From Saccharofermentans sp. (GTDB lineage Bacteria; Bacillota_A; Clostridia; Saccharofermentanales; Saccharofermentanaceae): DNA of 38,233 nucleotides. Below are positions 16,284-23,961 of this stretch, in pieces. The position numbers and the translations under genes were made by a program. The stretch is from the NCBI GenBank assembly GCA_024695565.1, contig JAILHX010000035.1:1-38233 (forward strand), read 5' to 3'. The stretch's first letter is position 1; each line of letters starts with the position of its first letter. Under the pieces are notes generated by a model that was not told the DNA's origin, searched no databases, and saw only the letters and a program-made list of their open reading frames with translations.

Positions 16284-17129
16284 TCAGCTCGGATTGATAA
16301 CTGTGAAGCTGTAGCCTGATACAACATCAGCATCCTCGTAGATTGACTTCTGCATCTGGAGAGCAGTGGAGAGGAGGAGTGTGTAAGGTGAGAGCTTGCC
16401 GCCTAAGAGTTCAACATCTGAACCGTAGCTGATAGCCTGAGCCTCGTCGTCAGAAAGAAGCATGTACTGGGAAACGAGGAAGAGGGATCTTACGCCAACG
16501 TTCATGTGAACGAGCTTGCTGTTGATCGAATATGTAGGATTTGAGCTGGAAGAAGAACCGGACAATCTGCTGCTGAATGAAAGACCCAGAGTAGATGTGC
16601 TGCCCAAAGAGCTGGACTCTTCCTGGATGAAGAGAGGCTTGCCTTCGATACCGACCTTACCGACTTCGTGGAAGAGGGCGATGATGATAGCTGACTCCTC
16701 ATCAAGCTGAGGCATGATCGTATCCTTGATTCTCAAGAGCTGCTTAGCTACTGCAACGCTTCTGATGAGAAGTCCCTTCTCGCAGGCGAGAGGTCCCTTA
16801 ACCTCAGCAGGAGCTGTAAGCCAGGATGTTCTGTTCTCGAGGAAATCGATGAAGTGATCGAACTCTGTCTTTCTCTTAACGATAGCTGCCTTAAGCTGCT
16901 CATAAAGAGTGTCAACGTTATCCTTATTAACTTCGATCATCGGCATAATACCGGCAACCTTATCAGACTTGCCTGTAGCTGCTGCTGATACAGCTGCTGC
17001 CTGAGGTGTCACTACTGCAGAATCACTGCCGCCTGCACCTTCGTCTGCTGATGTGAATGTATACTTACATTTAGGGCATCTGATAGCCTGGTTGGCAATG
17101 ACCATACCGCAATCTGGACATTTCTTCAT
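16284..17129 (-). CDS. Zinc-ribbon protein with degenerate HD-hydrolase domain
   Basis: A ~281-residue cytosolic protein. The start is the ATG at 17129 behind AGGAGGT; the longer frame to 17159 adds 10 residues without a ribosome site. Residues 4-21 form a zinc ribbon (C4, C7, C18, C21). After an Ala/Ser linker, residues ~85-260 resemble the HD-type hydrolase family common in phages and Firmicutes (T-A-P-A near 105, E-K-G-L-L near 117, F-H-E-V-G-K at 153-158, L-S-D-D-E-A-Q-A-I-S near 225). The usual H-D is H-E, the first histidine position reads I-R-S, and the late R-W-H motif reads S-Y-G, so the metal site appears lost. A Ser-rich stretch (residues ~171-200) interrupts it. Likely a binding or scaffold role. 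Confidence 0.68.
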   Translation of the reverse strand: MKKCPDCGMVIANQAIRCPKCKYTFTSADEGAGGSDSAVVTPQAAAVSAAATGKSDKVAGIMPMIEVNKDNVDTLYEQLKAAIVKRKTEFDHFIDFLENRTSWLTAPAEVKGPLACEKGLLIRSVAVAKQLLRIKDTIMPQLDEESAIIIALFHEVGKVGIEGKPLFIQEESSSLGSTSTLGLSFSSRLSGSSSSSNPTYSINSKLVHMNVGVRSLFLVSQYMLLSDDEAQAISYGSDVELLGGKLSPYTLLLSTALQMQKSIYEDADVVSGYSFTVINPS

Positions 17130-17185
17130 GATTGTGACCTCCTGATTTTGCGGGCGCATAGAACCGCAAAGATAATTGTTACTTC

Positions 17186-17214
17186 ATTTTACAACTTGAT
17201 TTTTACATAATCAA
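17186..17214 (-). promoter_or_regulatory. Sigma-A-type promoter of the pseudo-HD gene
   Basis: On the minus strand TTGATT (17209-17214) and TAAAAT (17186-17191) are 17 bases apart, ~57 bases before the ATG. The spacer lies inside a TTGATT/AATCAA inverted repeat (~17196-17214). Confidence 0.62.
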
Positions 17215-17241
17215 TAATAAAACTGTTTGAAAATATGTGAT

Positions 17242-17269
17242 TTATTGTTATTTTTACTATCAACAATAA
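17242..17269. promoter_or_regulatory. Inverted repeat between divergent genes, possible operator
   Basis: TTATTGTT (17242-17249) and AACAATAA (17262-17269) are exact complements with a 12-base centre, in the AT-rich region between the divergent genes starting at 17129 and 17352. No regulator is known; this is position and symmetry only. Confidence 0.35.
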
Positions 17270-17288
17270 TTTACACCTTCGAAAATAA

Positions 17289-17339
17289 AAGACACTGACG
17301 AGGGGGTGTCAGTGTCTTAAGGAGGGTGTTATGAAGTAA
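17289..17339 (+). promoter_or_regulatory. Leader hairpin followed by a strong RBS and a two-codon ORF
   Basis: AAGACACTGAC (17289-17299) and GTCAGTGTCTT (17308-17318) form a perfect 11-bp hairpin. Immediately after it come AAGGAGGG and ATG AAG TAA (17331-17339). The ATG has the best ribosome site in the region but its frame stops after two codons. The same frame reopens at the TTG at 17352, whose own weaker site (AAGGAA) overlaps the stop. This could be a regulatory minigene or a nonsense mutation in the original start region. Confidence 0.6.
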
Positions 17340-17351
17340 GGAACAATTACT

Positions 17352-17723
17352 TTGAACAACCATATATTAACACGCCCAATATTTACTTTAAGATTCAAAA
17401 AAGGCAAAATAGTGGCAAAGAAATCACTAATTTGGGGAGGAATTGAAGGTTTGACTCTGGAAGGCAGACTTTTTGTCGCAAACAGAATGACCGAGATCAA
17501 GACGGTCACGACTGAGGATTCAGACCCCTCCTATGCCAAATGCCTGGAAATTGCGCTAATTGAGCTTTGCAGACAGCTCGATATCCCTGTTCCCATGTGG
17601 ATGAAGAAGAATACCAAGGAATTTGCGGCTTTCGGCCAGACGATCTTTTTCCGTGAACAGTACACGGAGCAGGTCAGATTCGACAGATTCCAGATAAGAG
17701 TTACTGACGGGGCAGACAGCTGA
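17352..17723 (+). CDS. Conserved-looking small protein of unknown function
   Basis: A 123-residue soluble protein starting at a TTG behind AAGGAA (17338-17343). It begins L-N-N-H-I-L-T-R-P-I-F-T-L-R-F and has a basic early part (K-K-G-K-I-V-A-K-K), a helix with C-L-E-I-A-L-I-E-L-C-R-Q-L near residues 65-78 and a charged end (Y-T-E-Q-V-R-F-D-R-F). I recognise no catalytic motif and no membrane segment. The next gene begins one base after its stop, so it is coupled to the large surface-modifying fusion protein. An in-frame ATG upstream (17331) is cut off by a TAA, so the natural start may have been longer. Confidence 0.75.
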   Translation: MNNHILTRPIFTLRFKKGKIVAKKSLIWGGIEGLTLEGRLFVANRMTEIKTVTTEDSDPSYAKCLEIALIELCRQLDIPVPMWMKKNTKEFAAFGQTIFFREQYTEQVRFDRFQIRVTDGADS

Positions 17724-17724
17724 T

Positions 17725-20655
17725 ATGACTGTTGGCGTAATCGGGAACAAAGAGCGCAGCGCTTACTGGGACAATATCAAGGGCTTTCTGATACTGCTCG
17801 TAGTCTTCGGACATGTCCTTTATAAGCTTCAGACCGCATCGCCCATTATCAATACGACAGTTGATAACATATACATGTTCCATATGCCCGCCTTCATATT
17901 TGTGTCGGGTTATTTTGGCAAGAGCGAGCGCTCGAGAAGCTTTGAGAGCATTATCAAGCTCATCTTCCTGTTCTTTATCTTCAACAGCATTACGATGTTT
18001 ATAGAAGGTTATACAGCTTATCTTCAGCCTATCTATTCGTATTGGTATCTTATAGCACTTATCGTTTGGAGACTTACGGCTCACCATATCGCCAAGTTCA
18101 AGTTCATTAATCCCATCCTGATCGTTATAGCCCTGATAATAGGATTCTTCCCGGCTGTCGATAACCATTTTGCAGCTGCAAGGATAATCGGATTCTATCC
18201 TTTCTATATGCTCGGATATCAGCTGAGTGAAGAGAAGAACAGCGCTTTTGTCAGCAGGGAATACTGGAAGCGGGCCATAATCGGAGCAGTCCTGCTCTTT
18301 TCTGCAGAGATATCTGCCTTTGCATCAACACTTCTATTCTCATACAAGAACGGTGCGTTCGAATTAGAACCTTATGAGAGACCGATGGATTTTCTCGGGA
18401 GGAGCGTTTTCTTCATCATCGCGATCCTCATGATCTATGCAATCAGATGTTTTGCTCCCGATAAGAAGATCCCGTTCCTTACGGAGTTCGGCCGCAACTC
18501 ATTGTGGATCTTCGTATTCCACAGACTGTTTACCCTCTGGATCGGTGAAGCATTAAGATACTATCCGGTCATGTTTGTAATGGGGGTAGCTCTTTTATCC
18601 GCATTCATCATCAGCTTTGCGTTTGGCAATGACTTCTTCTGCAAGTTCTTCAACAGGTTCCTTCAGTCCGGTGCAGAGGTATTCACAGGAGACAATAAGA
18701 AGATCACATTTGCCAAGATCGTTTCTCTCCTCGTAGCTATTGGATTTGCAGTCGTTGCAATATTCAATTCGATCAATCTTTTAAAGCCGCAGGAATCTTC
18801 TGATGATCAGATCCCCGACAGCGATCCTCAGGCGGACATCATGTATCCTGCCATGACTGATACGCAGAAAGAATCTTTTGATAACGCTTTCCGGATCACT
18901 TTTGCAGGCGACCTGATCCTATTGGAAGACCAGGTAAACCTTGGATTTACGGGCGATGGATATGATTTTACGGATGTTTTCGAAAACGCTGAACCTTATA
19001 TATCTTCAGCGGACATGGCGATCGGTGTTTTCGAGGGCCCGATGGCAGGAGCAGACAAGGGCTATTCGACCGGCAATTACGATGACGGCAAAGAGCTCTA
19101 CTTAAACTTCCCCGATGAGTTCGGTATGGCTGTTAAGAACGCCGGCTTCGATCTTGTCACGACAGCTAACAATCATATGCTGGATAAGGGCGAAGAGGGT
19201 GCTCTAAGAACGCTGGACGTTATGGACGATATCGGCCTTGATCATACCGGTTCTTACAGGAATCAGGCTGAGAAGGACAGCAGCAGGGTTAAGATCGTTG
19301 AGGTCCAGGGCATAAAGTTTGCCGTGCTCTCATATACGTTCGGAAGCAATTACACCGAAACGGAAGACCTGATTGACGGTCAGTATTCTTACATGACATC
19401 AATAATCCGGGGCACCGAAGGCGAAGAGTTCGATCAGCTGAAGGCAAGCGTTGAAGAAGACTTTAAGGCGGCCAGATCTCTTGATCCCGACCTCATCATC
19501 GTGCTCCCTCATCTCGGAACGCAGTTCTTAAACCAGCCTGATGAGACGCAGACAGTCTGGTTTGAGATATTCAAGGAGAACGGCGCCGACATTATCCTGG
19601 GCGACCATCCTCATGTTGTAGAACCTGCATCAATAGAAAATTACGGCGGCAGGAATGTGTTTACCGCATACTGCCCGGGAAACTTTGCCAACGTTTACCG
19701 TGAGCATCAGGGCGACACGAGCATGCTCGTAGATGTCTATATCGACCGCGATTCGAAGGAAGTCATCGGAGGAAGCGTTGTTCCTCTCTACACTTATGCT
19801 CCTGCAGACGGCAATTACAAGGCAGTACCGGTTTACGAGATAATGAACAATCCGAAAGTCCGTTCGGAACTTACCGTAGACGATATGAAACGCGCTTCTA
19901 TTGCAAATGAGATAGTTACGCGCGTAGTCTTCGGCGATCCGATGGATATCAGTTCCGTAACCGAGAGATATTACTTCGATGAGAACGGCTTTATCCGTTC
20001 GAAGAATGAGGGTTTGGAGTTAACTGATGAGATGGCAGGCGGAACGCTTTACGGCGCCATGCAGAATGCAGGCAGCATCTGCTTTATCGGCGACAGCATC
20101 ACCGAAGGCACCAAGAACGGCGGATGTCCCTGGTATGAACCGATCGAAGCGTTCTTCCCGGATAAGACGATCCTCAACTACTCGAAGGGCAGCTGCACGG
20201 TGTCTTATATGCTTGACCGTATCGACCAGATTCCTGAAGCTGATCTCTATGTGATCGCGCTTGGCACGAACGATGTGCGCTACAGGGATGACAGCGTATG
20301 CGCAATGACGTCAGACGAATATATAAAGAGACTAAACGAACTGAAGGATCAGCTGGCTGCAAAGTCACCTGATGCCAAGTTCGTATTTATCGCCCCCTGG
20401 TATTCGATCGACGGCGATCCTTTCTGCAGTCTGTCTTTTGCCGAGAAGACCGCTCTTAATGAAGAATATTCCGCAGCGCTCGAAAAGTACTGCTCGGACA
20501 ATTCCTTCATCTACATAAATGCCAACGGATTTATCAGCGACCGTCTGAAGCAGGCTTCCGCCGGAACATATCTGCTTGACCACATTCATCCGAATGCCAC
20601 CAACGGAGTCGTCATGTATTCGGAAGCCGTGCTCTTGTCCGGCAAAGACGACTGA
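17725..20655 (+). CDS. Acyltransferase-3 / CapA / SGNH hydrolase tri-domain membrane protein
   Basis: A 976-residue protein with three domains. Residues 1-~355 are an acyltransferase-3 membrane domain of the fucose-4-O-acetylase-like type (Y-W-D-N-I-K-G-F-L-I, catalytic-type His in V-V-F-G-H at residue 30, about ten helices). Residues ~388-720 match CapA/PgsA (F-A-G-D-L, A-N-N-H-M-L-D-K-G, L-P-H-L-G, G-D-H-P-H-V). Residues ~784-970 are an SGNH hydrolase with all blocks: G-D-S-I-T, the block II Gly, L-G-T-N-D, and D-H-I-H-P near 951. AT3-SGNH proteins O-acylate surface polysaccharides; an inserted CapA domain suggests action on a polymer carrying amide-linked residues. No strong ribosome site is visible; it follows the small upstream gene by one base. 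Confidence 0.88.
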   Translation: MTVGVIGNKERSAYWDNIKGFLILLVVFGHVLYKLQTASPIINTTVDNIYMFHMPAFIFVSGYFGKSERSRSFESIIKLIFLFFIFNSITMFIEGYTAYLQPIYSYWYLIALIVWRLTAHHIAKFKFINPILIVIALIIGFFPAVDNHFAAARIIGFYPFYMLGYQLSEEKNSAFVSREYWKRAIIGAVLLFSAEISAFASTLLFSYKNGAFELEPYERPMDFLGRSVFFIIAILMIYAIRCFAPDKKIPFLTEFGRNSLWIFVFHRLFTLWIGEALRYYPVMFVMGVALLSAFIISFAFGNDFFCKFFNRFLQSGAEVFTGDNKKITFAKIVSLLVAIGFAVVAIFNSINLLKPQESSDDQIPDSDPQADIMYPAMTDTQKESFDNAFRITFAGDLILLEDQVNLGFTGDGYDFTDVFENAEPYISSADMAIGVFEGPMAGADKGYSTGNYDDGKELYLNFPDEFGMAVKNAGFDLVTTANNHMLDKGEEGALRTLDVMDDIGLDHTGSYRNQAEKDSSRVKIVEVQGIKFAVLSYTFGSNYTETEDLIDGQYSYMTSIIRGTEGEEFDQLKASVEEDFKAARSLDPDLIIVLPHLGTQFLNQPDETQTVWFEIFKENGADIILGDHPHVVEPASIENYGGRNVFTAYCPGNFANVYREHQGDTSMLVDVYIDRDSKEVIGGSVVPLYTYAPADGNYKAVPVYEIMNNPKVRSELTVDDMKRASIANEIVTRVVFGDPMDISSVTERYYFDENGFIRSKNEGLELTDEMAGGTLYGAMQNAGSICFIGDSITEGTKNGGCPWYEPIEAFFPDKTILNYSKGSCTVSYMLDRIDQIPEADLYVIALGTNDVRYRDDSVCAMTSDEYIKRLNELKDQLAAKSPDAKFVFIAPWYSIDGDPFCSLSFAEKTALNEEYSAALEKYCSDNSFIYINANGFISDRLKQASAGTYLLDHIHPNATNGVVMYSEAVLLSGKDD

Positions 20656-20668
20656 AGGTATTGATCTC

Positions 20669-21919
20669 GTGGGCGGGGATAAGCTTAAGATCGGCATTAT
20701 CGGAGGCGGCGCGTCAGGACTTTTTACTGCATGCCAGCTTAAAAAGCTTGGCGGGAACAGAAATATCGAAGTTACCATATTGGAGAGAAATTCCATTCCC
20801 GGCAAAAAGCTTACCCTGACAGGACACGGCAGATGCAACATCACCAACCGCAAGGATGCGCAAGAACTTAAGAACTGTTACCACGAAGCAGGCAATTTCC
20901 TGTATCCCGCGCTCAAGGAGTTCGGTCCTGAAGATACGATCTCATTCATGGAAAAAGATCTCGGGATGAAACTCAAAGAAGAGGATAACAACAGGATGTT
21001 CCCCGTCTCAGACAGTGCCGTTGCCGTAAGAGATGCGATCGTTTCCTACTTAAAGGACAGCACCAAGATCGTATGTGATGCGAAGGTCGCAGCTATAAAT
21101 AAGACTTCTGAATTCGAAGTCGAGACTACCAAAGGAAGATTCTGCTTCGATTACGTTGTCCTGGCCTGCGGCGGAAGCTCGTTCCCCAAGACCGGATCGG
21201 ACGGTGATTCATATAAGTTTGCAGGGAACCTCGGTCATACGATCATCCCCATAAGAGGAGCGCTGGCACCCATTAAGGCAGACAGCGGAGCGGTATCATT
21301 TACTTCGGCATTAAGCGGCGTATCCATGAATATCAAAGTATCACTTATCGTGTCAGACAAGGTTACTGCATCTGTCAGGGGAGAAGTGCTGTTTGCAGAA
21401 TTCGGTCTCACGGGACCTTCTATTATGGAGATATCAAGAGAGATACCGGCTGATATAACAGGCGAGGATTCCTGGCTTGAATTAGACCTGATCCCCTCAA
21501 TGAGTGACGAACAATTTGACAGTGAACTCTTAACATCGATTGGAAGGCATTCCGACACAAAGATTACCACTCTTATCGCCAGATACATTCCTGCTTCAGT
21601 GGCAGCAGAAGTCGCAAAAAGAGCAGGTGTTTCTGATCTCTACGCACAGGGCTTTACCAGGGATAACCGCAAGAACCTCTGCCGCATGATCAAGCATCTT
21701 AAGATAGGTATAGCAGGTGTACCGGATCTTGATAAGGCTTATGTCACAAGAGGCGGCGTGTCTCTTAAGGAAGTTGACCGCAAGACCATGAGGTCCAAAC
21801 TTGTCGAAGGCCTTTATATCGTCGGCGAGGCGCTCGATATCGACGGCATCAGCGGCGGCTTCAATCTCCAGGCCTGCATGAGCGAAGGATACTTAGCAGC
21901 CAAAGACATTCTTAAATAG
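20669..21919 (+). CDS. YhiN/HI0933-family FAD-dependent oxidoreductase
   Basis: A ~416-residue flavoprotein of the BaiN/YhiN/HI0933 family. The FAD-binding start is I-G-I-I-G-G-G-A-S-G-L, then the family motif G-H-G-R-C-N-I-T-N, C-G-G-S-S-F-P-K-T-G-S-D-G near residue 170, and the C-terminal G-E-A-L-D-I-D-G-I-S-G-G-F-N-L-Q that closes the FAD site. I chose the GTG at 20669, preceded by GAAGG at 20654-20658; the frame upstream lies inside the end of the previous gene. The gap to that gene is 13 bases, so they are probably cotranscribed. The physiological substrate of most members is unknown; some gut relatives act on bile-acid intermediates. Confidence 0.9.
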   Translation: MGGDKLKIGIIGGGASGLFTACQLKKLGGNRNIEVTILERNSIPGKKLTLTGHGRCNITNRKDAQELKNCYHEAGNFLYPALKEFGPEDTISFMEKDLGMKLKEEDNNRMFPVSDSAVAVRDAIVSYLKDSTKIVCDAKVAAINKTSEFEVETTKGRFCFDYVVLACGGSSFPKTGSDGDSYKFAGNLGHTIIPIRGALAPIKADSGAVSFTSALSGVSMNIKVSLIVSDKVTASVRGEVLFAEFGLTGPSIMEISREIPADITGEDSWLELDLIPSMSDEQFDSELLTSIGRHSDTKITTLIARYIPASVAAEVAKRAGVSDLYAQGFTRDNRKNLCRMIKHLKIGIAGVPDLDKAYVTRGGVSLKEVDRKTMRSKLVEGLYIVGEALDIDGISGGFNLQACMSEGYLAAKDILK

Positions 21920-22240
21920 ATTTCCCGGGGTCAGCCCCCGCTTCCTGGAAGCAGACTTTGCATGGTACGAAAAAATGACGAAGTGAGCTGTTTTCGAGCA
22001 CTGTTTCGTCACATAAATGCGTTTTGGTACGAAATCGTCACGGAAACGGGAATATCTGTAATTTTTCCGTACCGGCCTGATGAAGGCATGAAGGTGGCAG
22101 CGAATTTGCCCGATTGGCAATTTGCCCCAAGTGCCCGAGAATCCCGAGACTGCAAAGTGCAGTAAACAGGGGAGAAATACTCTCAAACAGTCTCATTTCA
22201 GTGCCGGAGCTGCAGAAATTATTGCACGCGCATAAAGAGG
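21920..22240. other. Intergenic region with extensive predicted secondary structure
   Basis: No credible gene is visible in this ~320-base gap between convergent genes. It contains an outer inverted repeat, GGTACG-x-AAAAAT (21964-21976) against ATTTTT-x-CGTACC (22061-22073), enclosing a stem-loop TGACGAA/TTCGTCA (21976-22011). A further copy of GGTACGAAA lies at 22026. Small hairpins (GGGG/CCCC and GCTTCC/GGAAGC near 21925-21955) and a direct repeat AATTTGCCC (near 22107 and 22123) flank it. It could be a structured RNA, a double 3' end or a dispersed repeat. Confidence 0.45.
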
Positions 22241-22272
22241 AAAAAACGGGCTGTTTCAGATACAGCCCGTTT
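22241..22272 (-). terminator. Terminator of the dnaX-divIC operon
   Basis: On the minus strand AAACGGGCTGT and ACAGCCCGTT pair around a 7-base loop, followed by TTTTCC. It lies 22 bases after the divIC stop. Confidence 0.9.
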
Positions 22273-22293
22273 GAATTCATCTGTTAACTTATA

Positions 22294-22605
22294 TCAGTTG
22301 TACTTCTCACCGTTTGTCCTGAAGATTACTTCGCCCGGATATACCATGTCGAGCTGGGATCTGGCAACGCTCTCGATGTAAGCCTCATCCTGTCCGAATT
22401 CTTCCTGTGCCTTGATCTGCTTGAGCTTGTCTGACAAAGCTTCGGACTGTGCGATAAGGGAAGAGTTCTCAGCAAGAAGGCGCTCCTTCTGCTTAGCGAT
22501 ATTGGCATACTTCGTGATGCACAGAATACCGATAACGATACAGCAAATGAGGATCATTGCCGTAAGGAAAGATATACCGCCTGTCCTGCGTCTGATCTTG
22601 CGCAA
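22294..22605 (-). CDS. divIC: Septum formation initiator (FtsB/DivIC-like)
   Basis: A 103-residue bitopic protein: a short basic cytoplasmic tail (R-K-I-R-R-R), one membrane helix (~residues 14-34), then a coiled coil (K-Q-K-E-R-L-L-A-E-N onward) and the conserved end with A-R-S-Q-L-D-M-V-Y-P-G-E. This is the DivIC/FtsB component of the division complex with FtsL and DivIB. The start is a TTG at 22605 with GGAGG six bases before it. It is the last gene of the dnaX-ybaB-recR-rqcP series, mirroring the yabO-divIC order of Bacillus. A GC-rich hairpin separates it from rqcP. Confidence 0.88.
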   Translation of the reverse strand: MRKIRRRTGGISFLTAMILICCIVIGILCITKYANIAKQKERLLAENSSLIAQSEALSDKLKQIKAQEEFGQDEAYIESVARSQLDMVYPGEVIFRTNGEKYN

Positions 22606-22650
22606 AGTACGCCTCCGATAAAGATACTGATATAAAGTTATTATTACTTA

Positions 22651-22680
22651 ACCCCGGGTGCAAAACAACAACCCGGGGCT
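22651..22680 (-). other. GC-rich hairpin between rqcP and divIC
   Basis: CCCCGGGT (22652-22659) and ACCCGGGG (22671-22678) form a perfect 8-bp stem with an 11-base loop. There is no T-run on the minus strand after it, so it is a poor terminator; it may be an RNA-processing or stability element. Confidence 0.55.
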
Positions 22681-22727
22681 AAACTTAAAATACTTGTAAT
22701 ATTGGAACAAATGCCTGTAACAAAAGC

Positions 22728-22970
22728 TCATTCGATGAGTTCATACATCGAAGCTGCTTCGTCTTTTCTGACTGTCTCAGGCAGAGCTGTTACCCTGAAC
22801 TTAACTTCGCCGCTTCCGAACAGGATAGAGACTTCGTCGCCTATCTTGAGCTTAACGGAAGGCTTGGCGGGCTTGCCGTTGACCGTAACTCTGCCTGCCT
22901 GGCATACGTCGTTTGCAACGGTCCTGCGCTTGATCACTCTAGAGAGCTTAAGGAACTTATCAAGTCTCAT
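22728..22970 (-). CDS. rqcP: S4-domain RNA-binding protein RqcP
   Basis: An 80-residue protein that is essentially one S4 domain: M-R-L-D-K-F-L-K-L-S-R-V-I-K-R-R-T at the start and A-G-R-V-T-V-N-G-K-P-A-K-P-S at residues ~25-38. RqcP (YabO) works with RqcH on stalled 50S subunits in ribosome-associated quality control. Its ATG lies inside the end of recR (11-base overlap, GGAGAT just before it), so it is translationally coupled. Position before divIC matches the Bacillus yabO-divIC neighbourhood and supports the assignment over other small S4 proteins. Confidence 0.9.
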   Translation of the reverse strand: MRLDKFLKLSRVIKRRTVANDVCQAGRVTVNGKPAKPSVKLKIGDEVSILFGSGEVKFRVTALPETVRKDEAASMYELIE

Positions 22971-23583
22971 TCTTATCTCCCGCGAGCACGACTCTGCCCC
23001 TTAAGGCAGAAAGCAGTGTTAAGTCATCTGCATATTCGATGTCAGATCCCATGGGAAGGCCGGATGCCAGACGTGATACCTTGATTCCGGAAGGACCGAC
23101 CATTCTGGACAGATAGAGGGCTGTAGCGTTGCCTTCTGCCGTCTGGTTGGTTGCCACGATAACTTCCGTGATCTCAGGATGGTCAGCCAGACGCTTGACC
23201 AGATCAGGGATGGTGGTATCTGAAATACTCATGGACTTCATGGGGTTAAACACTCCGTGAAGAACGTGATAAAGGCCCTTATACTCATGAGCACGCTCGA
23301 ATGTCGAGACGTCTCTCGGAGATTCGACAACAAGAACTGTCGTCTTATCTCTTAAGGGATCAGAGCAGATAGGGCAGGGATCTGAATCTGTGAAGTTCTG
23401 GCAGCAGGTGCATCTTTTTGTAGACTGCCTTGCAGCAGAGATGGAGGACACCAGGGCCTCAGCATCTTTCTCATCCATTGCCAGTATATGAAAAGCCAAA
23501 CGCTGGGCAGACTTGCCTCCGATACCCGGAAGACTGCTCAGCTGTGCTATGAGATTCTGAATTGAAGGTGAATATCTTGCCAT
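22960..23583 (-). CDS. recR: Recombination mediator RecR
   Basis: A 207-residue protein with the complete RecR layout: helix-hairpin-helix L-P-G-I-G-G-K-S-A-Q-R near residue 20, a four-cysteine zinc finger (C58, C61, C70, C73 region), then a Toprim domain with V-V-E-S-P-R-D and the late A-S-G-L-P-M-G-S-D-I-E-Y. RecR forms a ring clamp and with RecO loads RecA at gaps. It starts two bases after ybaB and overlaps rqcP, in the classical dnaX-ybaB-recR operon. Length is normal. Confidence 0.96.
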   Translation of the reverse strand: MARYSPSIQNLIAQLSSLPGIGGKSAQRLAFHILAMDEKDAEALVSSISAARQSTKRCTCCQNFTDSDPCPICSDPLRDKTTVLVVESPRDVSTFERAHEYKGLYHVLHGVFNPMKSMSISDTTIPDLVKRLADHPEITEVIVATNQTAEGNATALYLSRMVGPSGIKVSRLASGLPMGSDIEYADDLTLLSALRGRVVLAGDKNET

Positions 23584-23585
23584 TA

Positions 23586-23921
23586 TCAGAAAGGCATCTT
23601 CATGCCGCCGGTAATTGCGTTCATGCGCTCCTGGTTCGTATTGTCGATCTGCTCGAGAGCCTGATTTGCAGCAGCGATAATGAGATCCTGGAGACCTTCG
23701 ATATCCTCGGGATCAACGATCTCCTTGGAAAGCTCAACTTCATATAATCTGTGGTCACCGCCTACGACAACCTTAACGAGTTCGCCGCCTGCCGTACCTG
23801 TGAAACGCATCTCACGGATCTCTGCCTGAGCCATCTCGATCTGTCTCTGCATCTTCTGGGCCTGAGCCATGATGTTGCCCATGTTGCCGCCGCCCATTCC
23901 GCCACGGAATCCTTTTGCCAT
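23586..23921 (-). CDS. ybaB: YbaB/EbfC nucleoid-associated protein
   Basis: A 111-residue DNA-binding protein. A Gly/Met-rich start (G-G-M-G-G-G-N-M-G-N) leads into the helix M-A-Q-A-Q-K-M-Q-R-Q-I and the conserved strands F-T-G-T-A-G-G-E-L-V-K-V-V-V-G-G-D. It forms tweezer-like dimers that bind DNA. The ATG follows CGGAGG. It sits between dnaX and recR as in most bacteria. Confidence 0.94.
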   Translation of the reverse strand: MAKGFRGGMGGGNMGNIMAQAQKMQRQIEMAQAEIREMRFTGTAGGELVKVVVGGDHRLYEVELSKEIVDPEDIEGLQDLIIAAANQALEQIDNTNQERMNAITGGMKMPF

Positions 23922-23961
23922 TGTAATAACCTCCGAATATTAAATCTGATTAATTATATAC

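Noticed and set aside
21962..22165. A 67-codon frame in the structured intergenic region
   Set aside because: No ribosome site and atypical composition; the inverted repeats explain the region better.
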